Assembly: GCA_026396355.1 (NCBI GenBank)
Contig: JAPLWY010000057.1
Span: 8,556-35,545, forward strand
Direction: 5' to 3'
From: Microcaldota archaeon
Lineage (GTDB): Archaea > Micrarchaeota > Micrarchaeia > Anstonellales > Anstonellaceae
DNA: 26,990 nt
Under the pieces are notes generated by a model. The model worked only from the letters and a program-made list of their open reading frames with translations. It searched no databases and was not told where the DNA came from. Positions 1-7,464 of the stretch are shown one piece after another; positions within the stretch are counted from its first letter, which is position 1; every line of letters begins with the position of its first letter. A program made the translations under genes and the position numbers.

Positions 1-1287
1 TGAAAAGTGCGAGTATTCCGGCAACCGGCACCTCGGAAACACTGCATATGCTGATTCCTCTGACTTGATAACAGATTCCCAGTACACTTTCCTGTCCAAC
101 AGAATACAGAACTGCTCGCACGTGTTCGCGTGCTACCTGATAAGGAGGGGCTGCAAATACGCTTTCGGCTGCGGCTGGCACGGGGAATGCGAATTCACAA
201 TGCGCGTATTGGGCTCCTACCTAATGAAGCGCTGCTTTGAGTGCTCCGGCTCCTCAAGCTCATCAGACCTTTACTTCTGCCACACTTGCCATGGCTGCAG
301 CGACATAATGTTCTCGTTCGGGCAGCAGAACAAAAGCCACATGATCGGGAACCTGCCCCTTCCAAAGGACAAGTACGCGGCAATAAAGTCAAAGCTTGTC
401 GGGGAAATAGCCGAGCGGCTGATTCAGGACAGGCATTTCCCATCCCACCTGTCCATTGTGCCTAACGTGCGCGCAAAGCTCCCAAAAATCAGCCCCATTG
501 AGCCAAAGGATGAATTGAACCCGGGAATTATCCGGAAGGGATTTGCCTCCACTTACCATGTCATATTCAAGAGGGAGCCTGCGGGCAAAATGGAGGATTA
601 CGGGCCATGGCTGGAGCAAGGGGGCATGCACACCAGCGTCATTGAGACTCCTTACGGGACCAAGATACCGATTGCGGAAAACTACAACATGTATGAGAGG
701 ATGCCCAGGAAAAGGATAGTCAGCCTCGCCGAGCTTTTCGAGCTTGGAAAAATCCAGATGCCGTCTTCCTGCCTCGAAGGGCTGCCTGCCGCGCTTGAGG
801 CTGTGAAGGAAAACTTCTATTTCACCAGCGAGTTCATCCGCGGGAACAGCCGCAACCTGAACTATACCCCTGCAGCATTCAATGCAGTGAATTCTTTCCG
901 CGGGTTTGACTCCACCAATGCGGACAATACAGCCTATGCCACGCTCGCGCTCAACTCGAAATACACTTACGGTGGCAACTGGACGCTCGAGTCGGAATTC
1001 TGCATAAAGTGCTACAACTCCAACCACCTTGCGCGCTGCCTGGAAATGGACGGGTGCAGCAAGTGCGCGGATTCTTACTTCTGCCACAACTGCGAAGGAT
1101 TGACAGACTGCATGTTCTGCTTCAACATGAAAGGCGCGCGCCACTGCATTGGCAACACGCAGCTCTCAAAGGAGGAAAGGAGGAGTATCTGGCTGCGCGC
1201 GACTTGCTCCTGAAAAAAATGGCGGATGAATTGGACCGCACGCGCGGGCTGAAGATGAGCATCTACACAATAGGGGCGAAAAAATGA
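1..1287 (+). CDS. Cys-rich solenoid protein, A+B fusion; 5' end outside window, frameshifted near 3' end
   Basis: The first base pairs are already coding: the frame is open from position 2, so the gene starts before the window. Module A ends with a SFGQQNK..IGNLPLPKDKY segment near 310-385. Module B covers about 520-1287 and carries the family's repeats (FCIKCYNS, SYFCHNCE, DCMFCFN). The first frame stops at 1213, but the conserved family C-terminus ending in SIYTIGAKK continues in another frame to the TGA at 1285-1287. The break is an exact tandem duplication of AAAGGAGG (1168-1175 and 1176-1183). Removing one copy restores the expected SKEEYL reading. The stop overlaps the next ATG (ATGA). 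No signal peptide or membrane segment is seen, so a cytoplasmic place is likely. Function unknown. Confidence 0.8.
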
Positions 1288-2048
1288 GCGAGCCATTGCA
1301 GACTCTTGACAGGAAATGGAAGGCAACCTGCAGGGTGCTCCTTGGCCAGGAAGTTGGCGCGCTTTTGGAATTCGAAAAATACCTCGCACACTATGCCGAG
1401 CCGATTTTCGAGAAAAGGTCCTTCATTTCAGGCAAGCCGACTTATGTTTCGCTTCCCAATTTCCACAAGGGCGCGAAATTCATAAGCAATGACGAGGCTG
1501 GCGAGTACTGCAAGTCAGTCTCAAAAATGAAATTCAGCCCCAATGACATCAAGGACATCGACTCAATTCTTCAGACATTTGCCGGGCAGGCTGCCTACAG
1601 CGGCAACCTCATCACAGGGAACTCGCAGTTCGTGGAGCAGTCCAACAGCTGCGTGGACTCCGCATTCATATTCCGCTCAAGCGACTATTACGGCGCCTCC
1701 TACATAGCATATTCCAGCAACGGCAGGTTTGACGAGTGCGTGTTCGGCTGCAACTACACAGGCGAGTCAAAGTTCATCATAACCTCGTACGACACCTACA
1801 AGCTCACGCGCTGCCTTGAGACTTTGAGGACATTCACCTCGTCCGACTGCTACTACACTGCCAACCTGGAGGACTGCTCAGGCTGCCTGTTCTCGTTCAA
1901 CCAGCGAAGCAAGCGCAACCTGATTGGCAACCTCGCACTTCCCAAAGACGAATACGCCGGCCTGAAAACAAAGCTGATTGCCGAAATGGCAGAAACCCTC
2001 CAGAAGAAAAAAGCGCTCCCATCAATAATCGAATTGATACGTGATTAG
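1284..2048 (+). CDS. Cys-rich solenoid protein, module A alone
   Basis: 254 aa. It matches the N-terminal half (module A) of the fused paralogues: an opening TCRVLLGQEVG segment, a middle GNLITGNSQFVEQS segment, then 12-residue repeats, then IGNLALPKDEY and a charged amphipathic helix ending at LPSIIELIRD. Its last repeats hold fewer cysteines than the paralogues: TANLEDCSGCLFSFN has Ser where others have Cys. The start codon overlaps the stop of the upstream gene (ATGA at 1284-1287), so translation is probably coupled. The next gene encodes a lone module B, so this gene and its neighbour together look like a split version of the A+B fusion. No catalytic motif is recognised. Confidence 0.85.
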   Translation: MSEPLQTLDRKWKATCRVLLGQEVGALLEFEKYLAHYAEPIFEKRSFISGKPTYVSLPNFHKGAKFISNDEAGEYCKSVSKMKFSPNDIKDIDSILQTFAGQAAYSGNLITGNSQFVEQSNSCVDSAFIFRSSDYYGASYIAYSSNGRFDECVFGCNYTGESKFIITSYDTYKLTRCLETLRTFTSSDCYYTANLEDCSGCLFSFNQRSKRNLIGNLALPKDEYAGLKTKLIAEMAETLQKKKALPSIIELIRD

Positions 2049-2049
2049 C

Positions 2050-2826
2050 ATGGCAATGCACCCATCCATTGAAACTGCTTTCCGCTCATTGACCAGGGTG
2101 CTTTTCGGGCGCGAGCTTTCAGGGTTGCAGTCCTACTCGAAATGGCTGGAGCGGGATGTGCGGATGCTCACCTCGCACAAGTCAGCGCTCTCTGACAGCA
2201 AAGTCTACCTCTCCTTCTTCTCATTCTTCCAGCAGACGCAGGGCAGGGTGGTTACGCTTGCCGAGGGGGAAATGCTTGGCAAGAAGTCAATTTCGCAAAA
2301 GGATGCGCAAAGGCTGAGCCTGTCCAATGCTGCTGGCATGCTCAGGGAAATCAAGCTTTACGCAGCAGAATCGGACGTTGGCGACAACATTGAGGTAGAA
2401 GAGGTGGCGCAGCACGGCTATTCCAGCTTCTGCTTCCACGGGGACGCATTCGTCTATTCGAAATACTGCGCTTACTGCATGTGGCCGCGGAGCAGCGAGT
2501 ACACGTTCGGCTCGGACTTCACGTTCTCATCGAAATTCTGCCTCAAGTGCTACAACTCGGTCAACCTTTCGCGCTGCTTCGAGATGAGCTATTGCGTGGG
2601 CTGCTCAGACTGCTATTTCTGCCACAATGCGGAGAACTGCCACGACTGCATGTTCTGCTTCAATGCCAAGAACCTGCGGAACGCGGTCTGCAATGTTGAG
2701 CTTTCCCGCGGGGAATATATGAGAATAAAAAAGATTGTGCAGGAAGAGATAGCAGGCAGGCTTGAGAAGGAAAAATCATTCCCGACAAGCATTTATTCAA
2801 TCGGTGCATCCCATGGCAAGAAGTGA
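2050..2826 (+). CDS. Cys-rich solenoid protein, module B alone
   Basis: 258 aa from the ATG at 2050, one base after the upstream stop. A GTG at 2041 would overlap that gene, and I prefer 2050 because the distal paralogue also begins with M-A-M. Residues about 1-120 are a mixed alpha/beta region (TRVLFGRELSGLQSYSKWLE). Eight contiguous 12-residue units follow (2422-2709), with cysteines almost always three residues, or a multiple of three, apart. The end is the family helix and IYSIGA. The 3' end overlaps the next gene by 14 nt. A metal-binding, disulfide-stacked or redox scaffold is possible, but that is inference only. Confidence 0.85.
   Translation: MAMHPSIETAFRSLTRVLFGRELSGLQSYSKWLERDVRMLTSHKSALSDSKVYLSFFSFFQQTQGRVVTLAEGEMLGKKSISQKDAQRLSLSNAAGMLREIKLYAAESDVGDNIEVEEVAQHGYSSFCFHGDAFVYSKYCAYCMWPRSSEYTFGSDFTFSSKFCLKCYNSVNLSRCFEMSYCVGCSDCYFCHNAENCHDCMFCFNAKNLRNAVCNVELSRGEYMRIKKIVQEEIAGRLEKEKSFPTSIYSIGASHGKK
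2422..2709 (+). repeat. eight contiguous 12-residue protein repeats (module B solenoid)
   Basis: Eight in-frame units of exactly 12 residues. Over units 2-7 I count twelve cysteines, and all of them fall on the same residue number modulo 3. The best conserved units are CSDCYFCHNAEN and CHDCMFCFNAKN. The last unit leads into the IGN-like segment (here VCNVELSR) and the C-terminal helix. Confidence 0.75.
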
Positions 2827-4399
2827 AACACTCAATATTCTCAACCGCAGGTTCAAGGGCGCATGCAAAATCCTCCTGAGGGAGGAGATAGGCGAGGTCT
2901 GGGAGTTTGACGAATGGCTGGAAGGGATGATTGAGAAGAACAGGATTGAAAAGTCCTGCGTTTCAGGCAAGGACGTGGTGCTTGGGATAAAGGAGTATGC
3001 GAAAAATGCGAAGTTTGTCAGCTTTGACGAGATTGACTACGGGAAAATATGCGGGAAGGAGGGACTGGGCGGCATCAAAAGCATGGACGGGCTCATCAGC
3101 GCCCTCTCAGGCCGCTTCATGTACGCCGGCAACCTTGTAATCGGGAAATCCAGCCACGTGGAGAAAAGCGCGAACATTTCCGACAGCCACTTTGTCTATG
3201 ATTCCGCGCTTTACGGGGACTGCAAGTACCTGCACAAGAGCACGCTTGGGCGGCTCAATGAGGACTTGTTCGGCTCGCATGGCTGCGGGGAGTCGCAGTT
3301 CTGCATTCGCTGCACGCAGACCTACCGCGACAAGCGCTGCTTCGAGGCCTGGATGACGCAGAACTGCTCGGATGTCTATTATTCCTTCAACCTTGATTTC
3401 TGCTCGGAGTGCATGTTCTGCTTCAACCTGAGGAGCAAAAAGCACTGCATCGGGAACCTGCAGCTTGAGCCAGCGGAATATTTCAAGGTCAAGGAAAGGC
3501 TGCTTGGCGAAATGGCAGGAATGCTGAAAAAGGGAAAAAAGCTGCCGTCCCTCCTGGACATTCTTGCAAAAAGCAAATGGGGCAAGCCCGCAATTCCCAA
3601 TATCCCAATCACAAACCAAGTCGGGGGGAAAGACGAAGTGGAGCGGGCGTTTTCAAAAACCGCAAAGCTGATATTAGGCACAGAGCTGCGCGGCATTGAC
3701 AGCCACAAGGAATGGCTGCTGAAATATACTCATACTCTTCAGAGGCTGAAATCAGCATCAAGCGGCAAGGAAGTGCTTTTCCTGCCCTTTGTGGTCGCAC
3801 TCCCCGCGCTTCCTGACGGCCGGCTGCTTACCATGGAAGAGGCCCTCTGGCTGGGCGAGCACTCCTCAATCGGAAAAGAAGAAGCCGGCGGCATGAGCAT
3901 GGCAAACGTGCATGAAAGCATCGGCAAAATAGGCTTTTTCCCAATCGAGTTTTGGGAGGGCAAGAACATTTTCGTGACCGACTGCTACATGTCCCTCTAC
4001 AGCGCATACTGCTACATGACTTCTGCAATGGTGGAGGCAAAATACTGCGCCTGCGGCATGTGGCCGCGCACGAGCGAGCACTGCTTTGGGTTTGACTCCC
4101 TCCTTGACTGCTCGTTTTGCATAAAGTGCTACAGCTCCACAAAGCTCATGCGCTGCTTCGAAGTGAATGACTCAAACAACTGCACCGACTGCCTCTTCTG
4201 CCGCCACAATGTGGAGAACTGCCATGACTGCCTCTTCTGCTTCAATGTGAAGAATTTGAAATACGCAATAGGGAATGCAGTGGTGGGGAAGGAGGAATAC
4301 GAGCGGATCAAGAAGCTGTTGCTTGGCGAAATAGCGCAAAAGCTTGAAAAGGATAAAAAGCTGGACTGGAGCGTCTATAACATAGGTGCAAAGAAATGA
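2813..4399 (+). CDS. Cys-rich solenoid protein, A+B fusion
   Basis: 528 aa from the ATG at 2813; the frame is open further upstream, but that part runs inside the previous gene. Module A (about residues 1-265) opens with CKILLREEIGEVWEFDEW and contains eight 12-residue units at 3185-3472. A linker (about 265-285) leads to module B, which opens with AKLILGTELRGIDSHKEW. Module B ends with repeats carrying SEHCFG, FCIKCYSS, DCLFCRHN and DCLFCFN, followed by YAIGN and the helix finishing in VYNIGAKK. One repeat in module B has an extra residue (CRHNVENC against CHNxENC). The stop overlaps the start of the HTH_10 regulator (ATGA at 4396-4399). Function unknown. Confidence 0.87.
   Translation: MARSETLNILNRRFKGACKILLREEIGEVWEFDEWLEGMIEKNRIEKSCVSGKDVVLGIKEYAKNAKFVSFDEIDYGKICGKEGLGGIKSMDGLISALSGRFMYAGNLVIGKSSHVEKSANISDSHFVYDSALYGDCKYLHKSTLGRLNEDLFGSHGCGESQFCIRCTQTYRDKRCFEAWMTQNCSDVYYSFNLDFCSECMFCFNLRSKKHCIGNLQLEPAEYFKVKERLLGEMAGMLKKGKKLPSLLDILAKSKWGKPAIPNIPITNQVGGKDEVERAFSKTAKLILGTELRGIDSHKEWLLKYTHTLQRLKSASSGKEVLFLPFVVALPALPDGRLLTMEEALWLGEHSSIGKEEAGGMSMANVHESIGKIGFFPIEFWEGKNIFVTDCYMSLYSAYCYMTSAMVEAKYCACGMWPRTSEHCFGFDSLLDCSFCIKCYSSTKLMRCFEVNDSNNCTDCLFCRHNVENCHDCLFCFNVKNLKYAIGNAVVGKEEYERIKKLLLGEIAQKLEKDKKLDWSVYNIGAKK
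3185..3472 (+). repeat. eight contiguous 12-residue protein repeats (module A solenoid)
   Basis: Translated in frame, this stretch divides into eight units of exactly 12 residues without gap or insertion. Position 4 of the unit is Val, Leu or Cys. Position 7 is small in most units (Ser, Cys, Ala, Gly or Asn). Typical units are CSECMFCFNLRS and SQFCIRCTQTYR. A strict 12-residue period with inward small or Cys positions is what a beta-solenoid would show. Confidence 0.75.
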
Positions 4400-5118
4400 G
4401 CAAGGAGCAAGACGAGATAAACCGCAAGTGGGCTGACAAGAAGGTAAAGGCAGCCACAATAGGCTTTTACCACCAGGGCTGCCAGACCAGCATCTCAACC
4501 GAGAAGTTCCCGCACGTGCGCCTGGACGAGGTAAGCCCGGTGGTCTATCTCACCAAAAAGCCCAAGAAATACGATTATCTTCTGATGTGGAATGTGAGCG
4601 CGGAAAAGCCATCTGAAGTTGGCGAATATCTCTCATATGTAAAAAAGCACAATGACACAAAGAAGCTCACTGTGCTTGAAAAGTCAGGCAACCAGGCGCT
4701 CATTCTGCTGAATGCCTACATGCCCTCCTCAAGCTATGAAAAAGTGCTGGAAAGCGGGGCAATGCCTGCTGCGCCAGTGGTGGCAAAGGAGGGATATGAA
4801 ACCTACAGCATTGTTTCGCCAGACCCAAAAAGCATAAAGAAACTGGCGCACGAGCTTGAATCGATTGGCGATGTGAGGATAACGCGCGTCGGAGATTTCC
4901 GCGGGCAGGTGGAGGGGCCGCGGCTCACCGACAAGCAAAAGGACGCGCTCTCAGTCGCGCTCATGAACGGCTATTACTCCTGGCCGCGCGGAGTGGGGCT
5001 GGTGCAGCTCGCGCATGCGGCAAAAATCAGCAGGAGGAGCATGCAGGAGCGGCTTCGGCGCGCGGAAGCAAAACTTTTCCCGCACCTCGTCAAGGACTAC
5101 TTGAATAAGAAAAAGTAA
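4396..5118 (+). CDS. HTH_10-family transcriptional regulator
   Basis: 240 aa. Residues about 175-235 form an HTH_10 (bacterio-opsin activator type) DNA-binding domain: LTDKQKDALSVALMNGYY, then WPRGVGLVQLAHAAKISRRS, then MQERLRRAEAKL. The N-terminal part starts with KAATIGFYHQGCQTS..EKFPHVRL, which I recall as the opening of an N-terminal domain in archaeal HTH_10 proteins. It may be a sensor, but its ligand is not evident. The start overlaps the stop of the A+B gene upstream (ATGA), so it is probably in one operon with the cysteine-rich genes and may control them. It has no solenoid repeats itself. The HTH call is firm; the target is inference. Confidence 0.88.
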   Translation: MSKEQDEINRKWADKKVKAATIGFYHQGCQTSISTEKFPHVRLDEVSPVVYLTKKPKKYDYLLMWNVSAEKPSEVGEYLSYVKKHNDTKKLTVLEKSGNQALILLNAYMPSSSYEKVLESGAMPAAPVVAKEGYETYSIVSPDPKSIKKLAHELESIGDVRITRVGDFRGQVEGPRLTDKQKDALSVALMNGYYSWPRGVGLVQLAHAAKISRRSMQERLRRAEAKLFPHLVKDYLNKKK

Positions 5119-5146
5119 AGGAAAGCGTGACATATGCCCAATAAAG

Positions 5147-5155
5147 TTTTATTTT
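5147..5155 (+). promoter_or_regulatory. TATA box for the A+B gene at 5178
   Basis: TTTTATTTT lies 23-31 nt before the ATG at 5178, the spacing expected for an archaeal leaderless transcript. It splits the array into at least two transcription units: genes up to 5118, and the gene at 5178. Confidence 0.5.
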
Positions 5156-5177
5156 GGGGCGTCTCCATATTTTGCAC

Positions 5178-6767
5178 ATGAACAACACACAAGCTGCGCT
5201 TCCAATTCTGCAAAAGAGATGGGACAGCACCTGCAGGGTGCTTTTCGGGCAGGAAGTGGGGCAGCTGCCAGAGTTTGGCAAGTGGCTGTCTGAAATCGGC
5301 GAGCAGCTGGCGCACCGCAAATCCTCTGTCTCAGGCAAGGACGTCTCCTATGCCATTGCCAATTACAAGGAAGGCAGCAGATGGATTGGCTTTGAGGAGA
5401 TTGATTTCACAAAAAAGGCAGCCCCGCTGCCAGAAATAGAGGGCGCAAGCATAGAAGAATTGGTTGCCGCTTTGCAGGACAAGTTCTATTACGTGGGAAG
5501 CGCAGTCCTGGGGAATTCGCAATCCGTGGAAAAAAGTTCAGGCATCACAGACTGCTTCTACATGCATGAAACCGGCAAGCTCACCGAATGCAAATACACG
5601 GCATATTCCATAATCGGCAGGCTGGGCGAGGACTGCTTCGGGGTGAACGGGATAGGTGAAAGCGCGATGTGCGTCAAGTGCTGCGAAACATTCCGCAACA
5701 GGCGCTGCTTCGAGCTTTGGCAGTCCCGCTCCTGCTCCGACTGCTTCTACTCGCACAACCTGGATGACTGCCAGGAGTGCTTTTTCTGCTTCAATGCGAA
5801 AAACCTGCGCTATGCAATCGGCAACCTGCAGCTTCCCAAGGAAAAATACCTTGAAGTGAAAAAGAGGCTGCAAGCAGAGATGGCTGCCCTCCTCAAAAAG
5901 GAAAAAAGGCTGCCCTCGCTTGTGGACATTGTTGCAAAATGCCCAACTCCAACCGCACCCAAGCTTTCAGCCCCGCCTGCGCCTGAAAAGACCGACAAGG
6001 CGCCAATTGAGGAGGCATTTGCAAAAACCTGCAACATTATCCTGGGGCAAAGGCTGCCAGGGCGCATTGACGATTATTCAGGCTGGCTCAAGCGCGATAT
6101 CCACAAAAGCCGGGCGCTTTGTTCAGCCGCCAGCAAAAAGCAGGTGCTCTGCTTTGACTACTGCCGCTATTTTGAGCTGCCTTCCAACAGGCTGCTTGCC
6201 ATTGAGGAGGCGCGCGAGATTGGCGAAAAGGCAAAAATAAGCGCGGCGCAGGCTGAAAGCCTGTTGCTTGCAAACGCGCACGAGAGAATATCGAACGTTG
6301 CATTCTTTTGCCCCGAGTACAAGGACGGCATGAACCTGAACAACATCGGATGCGCAAACATGGGCGACTCGGCGCACTGCTATTGCTCCTCTCCCGTTGT
6401 TTTCTCGAAATACGCAGGCTACTGCTTCTGGCCGCGAAGCAGCGAGCATGCATTCGGCTGCGGGGCTCTTCTCTCTTCGGAATTCAACATACGCTGCTTC
6501 AACTCGGTGAAGCTTTCGCGCTGCTTTGAGGCGGATTTCTCGCGCGACTGCTCAGGCATATACTTCTGCCACAACTGCGAAAATGTGCATGATTCCATGT
6601 TCTGCTTCAATGCAAAAAACCTCTCCTACGCAATCGGCAATGTCGAGGTCGGGCGCGAGAAGTTCATGGAAATAAAAAAGAGGCTGCTTGGCGAGATTGC
6701 GCGCGAGCTTGGGGAAAAGAAAAGCCTAAGCGTCGGAATCTACAGCATTGGCGCGAAAAAGGGCTAG
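5178..6767 (+). CDS. Cys-rich solenoid protein, A+B fusion
   Basis: 529 aa, starting at the ATG at 5178 rather than an in-frame TTG at 5154, because the TATA box lies about 27 nt before 5178. Module A opens with CRVLFGQEVGQLPEFGKW and ends its repeats with ECFFCFNAKNLRYAIGN. A Pro/Ala-rich linker (about residues 255-275) follows. Module B opens with CNIILGQRLPGRIDDYSGW and holds eight uninterrupted 12-residue units at 6369-6656, then the helix and IYSIGAKKG. The stop lies 1 nt from the convergent gene at 6769. It is intact, unlike two of its paralogues. Function unknown. Confidence 0.88.
   Translation: MNNTQAALPILQKRWDSTCRVLFGQEVGQLPEFGKWLSEIGEQLAHRKSSVSGKDVSYAIANYKEGSRWIGFEEIDFTKKAAPLPEIEGASIEELVAALQDKFYYVGSAVLGNSQSVEKSSGITDCFYMHETGKLTECKYTAYSIIGRLGEDCFGVNGIGESAMCVKCCETFRNRRCFELWQSRSCSDCFYSHNLDDCQECFFCFNAKNLRYAIGNLQLPKEKYLEVKKRLQAEMAALLKKEKRLPSLVDIVAKCPTPTAPKLSAPPAPEKTDKAPIEEAFAKTCNIILGQRLPGRIDDYSGWLKRDIHKSRALCSAASKKQVLCFDYCRYFELPSNRLLAIEEAREIGEKAKISAAQAESLLLANAHERISNVAFFCPEYKDGMNLNNIGCANMGDSAHCYCSSPVVFSKYAGYCFWPRSSEHAFGCGALLSSEFNIRCFNSVKLSRCFEADFSRDCSGIYFCHNCENVHDSMFCFNAKNLSYAIGNVEVGREKFMEIKKRLLGEIARELGEKKSLSVGIYSIGAKKG
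6369..6656 (+). repeat. eight contiguous 12-residue protein repeats (module B solenoid)
   Basis: Eight in-frame units of exactly 12 residues, for example CSGIYFCHNCEN and VHDSMFCFNAKN. The register is the same as in the other module B copies, although several Cys positions are replaced by Ser, Ala or Asn. Confidence 0.72.
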
Positions 6768-6768
6768 T

Positions 6769-7335
6769 TTACACTTGCCCGCCGGAACTGTTTTTCGGCA
6801 TTATTTCAAACGCCTTGTTTGCCAGCAATTTGGTGAATTCCTTTGCCTGCGAAAAGTATTTCTTTCCAAGCAGAAGGCCAAGCGCCGGGACCCAAAGCCC
6901 ATACAAGTAGCTTACGTCTCCTGACACGATGGCGGCTGCGCCAAGTATTCCGGTGATGACACCGCTGCCAATCAATACTGACTTGTCCACTTTCCTGGCA
7001 TACGTGAATTTTTCAACAATGCCTGGCATTTCCACCAGCAGTTTATCAGCCAATTCCATCGCAGTGCTGACGGTTATGGCTGCAAACCGCTTTCCAGCCC
7101 CATCAGAGGTGGTGCTTTTGGCAGAACCGTAAAGGAACACGGTGCAATCCGAGCGCGTAAGCGGAGCCTCTTTTTGCGTAAGTGTTTGCGCTGGCCCGGG
7201 CTGGTGTTTCTTATTTTTGGTTATTTCACTAGCAAAAACATCCACTTGGTCTTTTGCAAGAAGGGGCACATTCTTAAACAAGGTCTTTTTTTCGCCTGGC
7301 AATTTCAGCTTGAATGAGGCCGTTTTCATGTTCAT
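6769..7335 (-). CDS. two-TM protein of unknown function
   Basis: 188 aa. About 115 polar N-terminal residues are followed by two probable transmembrane helices (SVLIGSGVITGILGAAAIV and a segment around YGLWVPALGLLL) and a short charged tail. No family is recognised. The ATG at 7335 is preceded by GGGGTG and, about 30 nt upstream, by GTTTATAAC (7365-7373), which supports this start. It converges with the cysteine-rich gene ending at 6767, with a single base between the two stop codons. Confidence 0.72.
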   Translation of the reverse strand: MNMKTASFKLKLPGEKKTLFKNVPLLAKDQVDVFASEITKNKKHQPGPAQTLTQKEAPLTRSDCTVFLYGSAKSTTSDGAGKRFAAITVSTAMELADKLLVEMPGIVEKFTYARKVDKSVLIGSGVITGILGAAAIVSGDVSYLYGLWVPALGLLLGKKYFSQAKEFTKLLANKAFEIMPKNSSGGQV

Positions 7336-7364
7336 ATTTACACCCCTATCGCCTGTATTGGTCT

Positions 7365-7373
7365 GTTATAAAC
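7365..7373 (-). promoter_or_regulatory. TATA box for the two-TM protein
   Basis: GTTTATAAC on the minus strand, 30-38 nt before the ATG at 7335. Confidence 0.5.
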
Positions 7374-7464
7374 CGTCTGCAAACGTTTTAAAAAGCATTG
7401 CACTGCCCGGCATTGGCTCTAGCGCGAAAAAGAGTTAGTCTTGAATTGGCGCTTCTCCGAAGGC

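Noticed and set aside
1009..1125. zinc ribbon or ferredoxin from the C-x2-C pairs
   Set aside because: Cysteines follow a 12-residue repeat over about 95 residues, with no C-x2-C-x2-C-x3-C-P ferredoxin motif and no pair of isolated knuckles.
3107..3619. long minus-strand ORFs inside the cysteine-rich genes
   Set aside because: They are shadows of GC-rich, repeat-bearing coding sequence on the plus strand. Their products resemble nothing and they have no promoters.
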